Source: an uncultured Clostridia bacterium
GTDB lineage: Bacteria > Bacillota > Clostridia > Christensenellales > Aristaeellaceae
DNA length: 9,578 bases
Reading direction: 5' to 3'
Assembly: GCA_946626395.1 (NCBI GenBank)
Contig: CAMOUF010000118.1
Span: 1-9,578 of the forward strand
Shown here: piece after piece, positions 6,206-9,578 of the stretch
Layout of the letters: each line of letters begins with the position of its first letter
Numbering within the stretch: the stretch's first letter is position 1
The notes under the pieces: model-generated
What the model saw: the letters and a program-made list of their open reading frames with translations, nothing else
What the model was told of the DNA's origin: nothing
The model's database searches: none
Program-made: the position numbers and the translations under genes

Positions 6206-6255
6206 TATAGCTTATCCCTTATCCTTTATCCCTTATCCCTTGAAAGGAGTTTGCT

Positions 6256-6597
6256 ATGCTGGAAGTAACTCTTGGCGAAAAGAAGTACACCGTGCCCTAT
6301 GTGAGCGCCCTGGCGCTTCGGGAAATCGCCCGGCCCATGGAGATTATCCGCCGGACGGAGGAAGAGGAAGCAAGCCCCCGGCAGTATGAACGGGATCTGG
6401 ACACGCTGGTTTCCTGGTTCTGCGTGCTTTTTGGGAACCAGTTTTCCCCCGGGGAGGTCTATGAGCAATACCCGGCGGACAGGCTTTTGCACGATATCAC
6501 CCTGGCGGCCCTGGCCGTGAACAGCCGGGTGAGCGCCGCGCTTTCCTCTTTCCCCACCCGGGCGGCAGCGGCCCCAACAAGCGGAACGCCGGAATAA
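6256..6597 (+). CDS. Tail assembly chaperone, short (G-like) product
   Basis: This is the lambda-gpG-like tail assembly chaperone, which coats the tape measure protein during tail assembly. ATG 6256 has AAAGGAG at 6243-6249, and the unshifted product is 113 residues. It opens with the beta-rich MLEVTLGEKKYTVPYVSALALREI, common in clostridial siphophage chaperones. A helical body follows, with YERDLDTLVSWFCVLFGNQF and PADRLLHDITLAALAVN. The Ala/Thr-rich end after the slippery site is typical of an unselected tail. The inverted-repeat cassette separates it from the major tail gene, which is otherwise its normal neighbour. The expected next gene, the tape measure, is missing. Identification rests on position, length, sequence style and the conserved frameshift arrangement. 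Confidence 0.8.
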   Translation: MLEVTLGEKKYTVPYVSALALREIARPMEIIRRTEEEEASPRQYERDLDTLVSWFCVLFGNQFSPGEVYEQYPADRLLHDITLAALAVNSRVSAALSSFPTRAAAAPTSGTPE

Positions 6598-6782
6598 CCG
6601 GATTTTCCGATCTGGCCTTTCTGTGCTACGATTTTTTTATCCAACAGGGGCGGCTTCCCCAGGAAATCGACGGCACAGACATCTGCGCCTGGCTGCGCGT
6701 GTGCGGATGGCGGGCCAACCGAAAAGAGAGAGAAAAGAAGCCCCGCGTGAAAAAAGGGTTTATTGATGATGTGATGAAATAG
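6256..6782 (+). CDS. Tail assembly chaperone, -1 frameshift (GT-like) product
   Basis: A T TTC CCC heptamer at 6549-6555 has the X XXY YYZ form: Phe (TTC) and Pro (CCC) codons can re-pair as TTT and CCC after a -1 slip. The -1 frame is then open from CAC 6555 to TAG 6780-6782 and has no start of its own. It encodes HPGGSGPNKRNAGITGFSDL, then AFLCYDFFIQQGRLPQEIDG and a lysine-rich end FIDDVMK. The fusion would be about 175 residues: 100 from the first frame and 75 from the second. The GG-rich joint, the compact helical T-like domain and the placement at this locus match the G/GT strategy known in lambda and many siphophages. The ribosomal slip itself is inferred from sequence. Confidence 0.8.
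6549..6555 (+). promoter_or_regulatory. Programmed -1 ribosomal frameshift site
   Basis: The heptamer is T TTC CCC in the zero frame. It is followed by GC-rich sequence (ACCCGGGCGGCAGCGGCCCC) that can form local structure. The overlap between the two frames runs from 6555 to the zero-frame TAA at 6595-6597. Confidence 0.75.
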
Positions 6783-6792
6783 GCAACAGGCA

Positions 6793-7188
6793 TTACTCGC
6801 CCAGCCGCTGGCGCAGGGCTTCCTGGAGCACCTGGGAGCAGCTGATGCCCCGCTGCCGGGCCAGCTTATCCATCCAGGCGGGGATGGACACGGATTTGCG
6901 CACCGGGGCGGTGTCCGTCTGGCGGCGGTAGGCGTCCGTATCCAGGGAAAGGAGGGGGGCAAACCCGCCTTCCGGCTTCTGCATGGACAGGGGATCGGCC
7001 GCCGGGGGAATGGGCGCGCCCACATCCTCATAGCCCACCAGCATCAGGGCGGCGGCGTCCTGGATCATGGCAAGGGCCTGGGGCAGATCCTGGCCGAAGG
7101 AAAAGCAATGGGGCAGGTCCGGCACCTGGCAATCATAGCCCGCGCCATCGGGCCGGGGAGAAAACAGGGCGACATAGTAATATTTCAT
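6793..7188 (-). CDS. hicB: HicB-type antitoxin
   Basis: This is the antitoxin of a HicAB type II toxin-antitoxin pair: it binds and blocks the HicA ribonuclease and represses the operon. It has 131 residues from ATG 7188, with AAGGAGG at 7195-7201. The N-terminal half shows the HicB partial RNase-H-like fold: KYYYVALFSPRPDGAGYDCQ, then the hallmark VPDLPHCFSFGQDLPQALAMI. A Pro-rich linker follows (residues about 57-68), and the C-terminus around RKSVSIPAWMDKLARQRGIS to RQRLGE is a ribbon-helix-helix DNA-binding domain. It lies 34 bp after hicA in the same transcript. Its stop is 10 bp from the convergent stop of the chaperone frameshift product. It is a typical prophage-borne accessory pair. 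Confidence 0.92.
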   Translation of the reverse strand: MKYYYVALFSPRPDGAGYDCQVPDLPHCFSFGQDLPQALAMIQDAAALMLVGYEDVGAPIPPAADPLSMQKPEGGFAPLLSLDTDAYRRQTDTAPVRKSVSIPAWMDKLARQRGISCSQVLQEALRQRLGE

Positions 7189-7222
7189 AAAAACCCTCCT
7201 TGCGGGCGGAAGAAGCGGGGCG

Positions 7223-7432
7223 TTACTGCCCCATGCCCTTCCGCTTTTTGATGATTTGGGCGATTTCCCGTTTGGTGTTTTTCAAATCATAATCGCTAAA
7301 ATGGCTGGACCGGGAAAGGGGAATGAATTCTTTGGTGACGGGATCGAGATACAGATCATGATTCGCGCCATTGCGGAAGAGCACGAACCCGTTTTCTTTC
7401 AGGGCGGCTTCCGCCTGCTTCCGTGGATTCAC
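7223..7432 (-). CDS. hicA: HicA-type mRNA interferase toxin
   Basis: This small double-stranded-RNA-binding-fold toxin cleaves mRNA independently of the ribosome. It has 69 residues from GTG 7432, with AAGGAGG at 7441-7447 at an 8-bp spacing. The catalytic histidine is in FRNGANHDLYLDP (His25), in the family G-x-x-H-x-x-Y setting. The C-terminal SRSSHFSDYDLKNTKREIAQ is the usual terminal helix. Nothing is missing, so the toxin looks active. It is more AT-rich than hicB. As in many HicAB loci, the toxin gene is first and the antitoxin second. Transcription comes from the promoter at 7457-7485. Confidence 0.92.
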   Translation of the reverse strand: MNPRKQAEAALKENGFVLFRNGANHDLYLDPVTKEFIPLSRSSHFSDYDLKNTKREIAQIIKKRKGMGQ

Positions 7433-7456
7433 TGGGATATCCTCCTTTCACGGTCT

Positions 7457-7485
7457 ATTATACATAAAATTATATAAAATGTCAA
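7457..7485 (-). promoter_or_regulatory. hicAB promoter, near-consensus sigma-A type
   Basis: On the minus strand TTGACA (7485-7480) and TATAAT (7462-7457) are separated by exactly 17 bp. Both boxes match the consensus in full. The start of transcription would lie near 7450, just before the hicA ribosome binding site. Confidence 0.9.
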
Positions 7486-7504
7486 GGGAGTTATATAATT
7501 TTAT
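7464..7504. promoter_or_regulatory. Probable HicB operator: 14-bp perfect inverted repeat
   Basis: ATAAAATTATATAA at 7464-7477 and its exact complement TTATATAATTTTAT at 7491-7504 flank a 13-bp gap that contains the -35 box. One half-site fills the -10/-35 spacer and the other lies just upstream of -35. This is where a ribbon-helix-helix HicB dimer pair would exclude RNA polymerase. The autorepression role is inferred from the family. Confidence 0.7.
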
Positions 7505-7572
7505 ATAAAAGTTTGAGTTTCCTGTCCAAAGTTCTAAGCGACTTTTGTGAATATAGGAAAGGAGGCGGGAAC

Positions 7573-7735
7573 ATGGGCGTTCGTATGGATTTGGCTGTGT
7601 TAAAGAATCTGGAAAATCAAATTGAAGCGGCATCGGATAAGCTGGAAAGAAATTTGGGAAGCGTACGCGCAAAAAAAGAAATTGAAAAAGCCATGAGCAT
7701 AGTGACAGACGACGCGAAAGCCAGAATACAGGCTG
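7573..7735 (+). pseudogene. Truncated HK97 gp10-like fragment from a second phage
   Basis: ATG 7573 has an excellent AAAGGAGG at about 7557-7564. The first 55 or so residues (GVRMDLAVLKNLENQ, ending VTDDAKARIQAV) align without gaps with the N-terminus of the gp10-like protein at 4379, including the shared TDDAK segment. The similarity stops near 7735, and the frame runs on to 7812 as junk (HAGRREQFVGCKPMERN). The family's C-terminal domain with the HLVEGG-like motif is missing. The sequence is much more AT-rich than the gene at 4379, so it comes from another phage rather than from a recent duplication. If expressed, the fragment would be about 79 residues. Confidence 0.7.
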
Positions 7736-8737
7736 TCCATGCTGGACGGCGTGAACAGTTTGTTGGATGTAAGCCAATGGAGCGGAACACAGCCAATCGC
7801 TCAGATCGGTGAAAAAGTGGCTTCAAACTACCTGTCCAGCTTTATCCCGACACTGGCCGGTCAAATATCCCGGACAATTGATCCTGTCCGCAGAAAGAGC
7901 TATGTCGAAAGCGGCGCTTCCCTGTCAACATGGCGCTATGCTTTTGAGCAGGCCCAGAACAAAACACCGTTCAGCGTCTACAACATTCCTTACCGCAATG
8001 TGTGGGGCGAGGAGGACAGAAGCTCATCATGGCTGGCTGCGTTTGAAAACCTGATCAGCCCCGGTTACATATCCACCGTAAGCCCCAGCACGATTGAGAG
8101 GGAATTGTCCAGCCTTTACGGAGAAACGCAGGACGCGAACATTGTTCCTAAGATGCCGAGCAAAACGCTGTCTGTCAATGGCAGCAATGTCAAGCTGAAC
8201 GCGGAGCAATACGATCGGTATTCCGAAACACGCGGCAAGATGGATAAGAGCCTGCTGGAAGACCTGGTATCCCGTCCTGAATGGGCCTTCATGACTCCTG
8301 AATCCAAGGTTGAGATGGTCAAGGATGTCTATACCTACGCCAACGAAATCTCACGGGCGGAGCTTTTCCCAGATGCTTATGTAAGTAAATGGGTCGCCAA
8401 CGCTCAAAAGGGCGGAGATGTGATTGGCACGATCATGGAGAGGAGAGAAGAACAGGCCAAAAAGGACTATGTTGACGGGTATTCCAAGGCCCTCGAAAAA
8501 GCTATCACAGACTATGACGCGGAAAGCGCAAACGTCAGCATTACAGCCTTGAGAGAGGCCGGAAAAACTGACAGCGACATTCGATCTTCTGTTACCCGCA
8601 CCATGAAGCCGCTATACGTGGAGGCTATGGAAAAAGGCGACACCGAAACGGCAAATGCAATCATGCGGACTTTGATTGGTCTGCCTCTCGGGAAATCCAA
8701 GTACTCATACGCTGATATAGTCAAATGGCTGAAATAA
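7736..8737 (+). pseudogene. C-terminal fragment of a large phage polyvalent-type protein
   Basis: The open frame of about 333 residues has no ribosome binding site at its nominal ATG 7739 and begins exactly where the gp10-like fragment loses homology, so it is the 3' end of a bigger gene. It starts with a hydrophobic or amphipathic stretch (VNSLLDVSQWSGTQP, then VASNYLSSFIPTLAGQI). It continues with SRTIDPVRRKSYVESG, YNIPYRNVWGEEDRSSS, AAFENLISPGYIS and TPESKVEMVKDVYTYANE, and has a long charged helical C-terminus. The run from FIPTLAGQ to FENLISPGYI is, as I recall it, typical of the C-terminal region of very large multidomain proteins of Clostridia phages and mobile elements carrying large polyvalent-protein-associated domains (LPD38-like). 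That name is tentative. The reading frame is intact to its stop, where a strong terminator follows. Confidence 0.6.
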
Positions 8738-8742
8738 TAATT

Positions 8743-8766
8743 GGCCCCTTCGGGGGCCTCTTTTTT
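8743..8766 (+). terminator. Intrinsic terminator closing the phage region
   Basis: GGCCCC at 8743-8748 pairs with GGGGCC at 8753-8758 over a TTCG tetraloop, followed by TCTTTTTT. This is a textbook rho-independent terminator six bases after the stop of the polyvalent-protein fragment. Confidence 0.92.
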
Positions 8767-8799
8767 GTGGGTAGTAATGTGGGTAGTAGCAGAAAATAG
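8767..8799 (+). other. Possible relic of an integrase C-terminus (VGSNVGSS)
   Basis: Two direct copies of GTGGGTAGTA, at 8767-8776 and 8779-8788, can be read as Val-Gly-Ser-Asn-Val-Gly-Ser-Ser-Arg-Lys-stop. Similar short repeated endings occur in some tyrosine integrases of Firmicutes elements that insert at tRNA genes. No upstream integrase sequence is present, and the preceding bases are the terminator T-run. This is a weak suggestion; the repeat itself is certain. Confidence 0.2.
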
Positions 8800-8840
8800 G
8801 GGTATTTTACTGACAATAACACCTGCTCTTTCGAGAACAT

Positions 8841-8880
8841 AAGAAAACCCGCAAACCCTTGATTCATAAGGATTTGCGGG
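8841..8880 (-). terminator. Terminator of the tRNA-Arg transcript
   Basis: Read on the minus strand, CCCGCAAATCCTT (8880-8868) pairs with AAGGGTTTGCGGG (8860-8848), with one wobble pair, across a 7-nt loop. TTTTCTT follows. It begins 11 bp after the end of the tRNA and is correctly oriented to terminate it. Confidence 0.8.
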
Positions 8881-8890
8881 CATTTCCCCT

Positions 8891-8967
8891 TGGCGCGCCC
8901 TGGGGGATTCGAACCCACGACCTTTTGATTCGTAGTCAAACACTCTATCCAGCTGAGCTAAGGGCGC
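8891..8967 (-). tRNA. tRNA-Arg (anticodon ACG)
   Basis: This is a 77-nt cloverleaf with CCA encoded in the DNA. The acceptor stem GCGCCCT pairs with AGGGCGC, followed by discriminator G and CCA. The D arm is GCTC with loop AGCTGGAT. The anticodon arm TTTGA-CTACGAA-TCAAA has ACG at the anticodon positions, presumably modified to ICG to read CGU, CGC and CGA. The T arm contains the invariant GGTTCGAATCC. The 3' end faces the phage-derived region, and the 3' ends of tRNA genes are common attachment sites for prophages and integrative elements. I found no second copy of the 3' end in the window. Confidence 0.97.
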
Positions 8968-9000
8968 TCATTTGTTGTGCCACTCTCAAGCGGCTGAATT

Positions 9001-9029
9001 AGTATAACACAGGATATAAAATAATGCAA
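9001..9029 (-). promoter_or_regulatory. tRNA-Arg promoter
   Basis: Minus-strand TTGCAT (9029-9024) and TATACT (9006-9001) have a 17-bp spacer. Transcription would begin about 30 bases before the mature 5' end of the tRNA. Confidence 0.85.
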
Positions 9030-9146
9030 GTGTTTTTTTGAAAAATATTTTGTGATATTTTGCGCGTTTTTGCGCGGCAGTTTTTCAAGGGACGAAGCCA
9101 GGCAAGGGGAAAGGAGGGAAAGACGTTTATAAATCTTATGAAAGTT

Positions 9147-9175
9147 TTGCAAAGCTGTTAAATATATGATATAAT
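9147..9175 (+). promoter_or_regulatory. Strong plus-strand promoter without a gene downstream
   Basis: TTGCAA at 9147-9152 and a perfect TATAAT at 9170-9175 are separated by 17 bp in an AT-rich setting. Initiation is expected at about 9182. No reading frame with a ribosome binding site follows; what follows is GC-rich and hairpin-forming. Confidence 0.75.
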
Positions 9176-9181
9176 AAGGAA

Positions 9182-9371
9182 AGCTGCCGCCGAGGCCAGC
9201 CAAAGGGCGGCGGCGCGGTCAAAGCGCGGCGATTCCTTGGGCGGGAAGGCCGCTTGATCCATATGGAACGAGGTGTAGTGTGAAAACAATGTTTGCAGAC
9301 AGCATAGGCCCAGCAATCAAAAGGAAGGCAACGAAAACAAGCCTCAAAGAGGCGGGAAGATGAAAAAGCGG
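9182..9371 (+). ncRNA. Candidate structured non-coding RNA (unidentified)
   Basis: The stretch between the promoter and the convergent gene has no credible coding frame. Its first element is a 9-bp stem, GCTGCCGCC (9183-9191) with GGCGGCGGC (9206-9214), containing one G-U pair. It is followed by CGCG/CGCG around GTCAAAG, the palindrome TCCATATGGA near 9258-9267, and GCCTC-AAA-GAGGC at 9341-9353. Unpaired linkers are A-rich, as in structured RNAs. I do not recognise it as RNase P RNA, tmRNA, SRP RNA or 6S RNA. It may extend under the minus-strand gene to the right and past the window edge. It could equally be an ordinary leader or an antisense transcript of the neighbouring gene. Confidence 0.35.
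9330..9353 (-). terminator. Probable weak terminator of the right-edge gene
   Basis: On the minus strand GCCTC-TTT-GAGGC (9353-9341) is followed by TTGTTTTCGTT. It lies about 20 bp after the stop of the gene that enters from the right edge. The stem is only 5 bp, so efficiency is uncertain, and the same hairpin is part of the candidate plus-strand RNA. Confidence 0.4.
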
Positions 9372-9578
9372 CTATCCAGCCAAAGCCAATGAATCCAAAG
9401 AAATTGAACCTTCGGCGACGACACCCAACGAGACAAGAAGCTTCAAGGCATCCTTTGCAGAAGCCAGTGTCATTTTCTTCTTGAGTTCATCGGGCATATC
9501 GTACTTGAGAAGATCAGAAGGACTGAAGACTTCGCCGGAAGAAAGCATGGCGAAAATGGAAGTCAGGATCATGCGGGC
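9372..9578 (-). CDS. C-terminal end of an unidentified protein, runs off the edge
   Basis: The minus-strand frame is open from the window edge to TAG 9374-9372, giving the last 68 or so residues of a protein. Codon use is natural. The sequence ARMILTSIFAMLSSGEVFSP is followed by SDLLKYDMPDELKKKM and then AKDALKLLVSLGVVAEG. The continuous frame upstream of Met at 9572 and the lack of a ribosome binding site suggest the gene continues outside. The layout (a helix ending in ML..GE.F.P, then D.P..L, then a helix ending KLL...G) reminds me of C-terminal ends of some IS transposases, but I cannot place it in a family. Function is therefore not assigned. Confidence 0.5.
   Translation of the reverse strand, partial: ARMILTSIFAMLSSGEVFSPSDLLKYDMPDELKKKMTLASAKDALKLLVSLGVVAEGSISLDSLALAG

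Larger units (their letters stand above)
5766..6240. mobile_element. Four-helix-bundle cassette bounded by 30-bp perfect inverted repeats
   Basis: The left end 5766-5795 consists of AGGGATAA followed by heptamers of the GGGATAA/AGGATAA type. The right end 6211-6240 is its exact reverse complement over 30 bases. The 415 bp between them hold a single minus-strand gene, its promoter and its ribosome binding site, with the stop codon 2 bp from the left repeat and the -35 box 5 bp from the right repeat. The same ends, identical over 29 bases at 3324-3352, bound non-coding elements elsewhere in the window. It sits between the major tail terminator and the ribosome binding site of the tail chaperone, opposite to the phage operon. 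I see no target-site duplication and no transposase. Element status is inferred from structure and recurrence. It could also be a gene that gained repeats from both sides. Confidence 0.65.

Noticed and set aside
5766..6240. Diversity-generating retroelement, because the protein resembles Avd
   Set aside because: There is no reverse transcriptase and no template/variable repeat pair with adenine-specific differences. The repeats here are short inverted heptamer arrays.
3198..6240. CRISPR array or cluster of DnaA boxes
   Set aside because: The units are contiguous heptamers without spacers. TTATCCC lacks the CACA end of a DnaA box, and no TTATCCACA or close match is present.
5750..6260. Target-site duplication flanking the four-helix-bundle cassette
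   Set aside because: The bases outside the arms (TTATCTGG on the left, TGAAAGGAG on the right) show no matching direct repeat, so classical transposition is not supported by this feature.
7513..7812. A 99-residue gene starting at 7513
   Set aside because: The AAAGGAGG at about 7557-7564 and the homology to the gp10-like protein both place the start at 7573.
8512..8943. Minus-strand open frames running through 8512-8943
   Set aside because: They cross the terminator, the tRNA terminator and part of the tRNA itself, so they cannot be real genes.
9182..9578. Bridge RNA of an IS110-type element with the right-edge gene as its transposase
   Set aside because: The transposase identity is not established, and the visible promoter points opposite to the gene. 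Bridge RNAs are normally encoded on the transposase strand.

Overview
The window looks like an accessory region from a Clostridia-type Bacillota, perhaps a gut or rumen lineage. The evidence is AGGAGG-type ribosome binding sites, clostridial-style serine recombinases and RHS/YD-repeat protein, and a siphophage structural cassette typical of Firmicutes phages. This taxonomic call is inference. Base composition is mosaic: the virion genes are very GC-rich and use GCC/CTG/GGC codons heavily, while the recombinase, RHS, hicA, four-helix-bundle and 3' phage-fragment segments are visibly more AT-rich.

Layout. Positions 1-176 are non-coding with nested GC-rich hairpins, the last terminator-like. Positions 177-1160 hold two adjacent broken serine recombinases: a C-terminal piece with an in-frame stop, then an N-terminal catalytic piece. 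Positions 1134-1257 hold a scrap of an unidentified gene. Positions 1258-1829 hold a minus-strand RHS fragment in two frames. A heptamer array (TTGCCTR) at 1849-1900 precedes the virion module.

The virion module (1946-6782, plus strand) runs: HK97-fold major capsid protein, gp6-like head-tail connector, head closure protein, tail-terminator-like protein, HK97-gp10-like protein, major tail protein, and tail assembly chaperone. The chaperone carries a T TTC CCC slippery heptamer and a -1 frame extension, matching lambda-type G/GT frameshifting. Terminase, portal, protease, tape measure and later tail genes are absent, so this is a remnant or an isolated module.

The most unusual structure lies inside the virion operon. 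Its three longest intergenic gaps contain arrays of the heptamer GGGATAA and its complement. In the third gap a perfect 30-bp inverted repeat (5766-5795 and 6211-6240) brackets a complete, divergently transcribed four-helix-bundle (S23/23S-IVS/Avd-like) gene with its own promoter. The other two gaps hold non-coding elements with the same ends and a shared internal core. This looks like a small inverted-repeat element family with one protein-coding member. It recalls 23S rRNA intervening sequences but sits in a prophage.

Downstream, a convergent hicA-hicB toxin-antitoxin pair has a near-consensus promoter and a 14-bp inverted-repeat operator. It is followed by a chimera of two AT-richer phage gene fragments, a gp10-like N-terminus joined out of frame to the C-terminus of a large polyvalent-type phage protein, which ends in a strong terminator. 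Then comes tRNA-Arg(ACG) on the minus strand with its own promoter and terminator. After it lies a strong plus-strand promoter driving about 190 nt of hairpin-rich non-coding sequence. The window ends in the C-terminal end of an unidentified minus-strand protein that runs off the edge.
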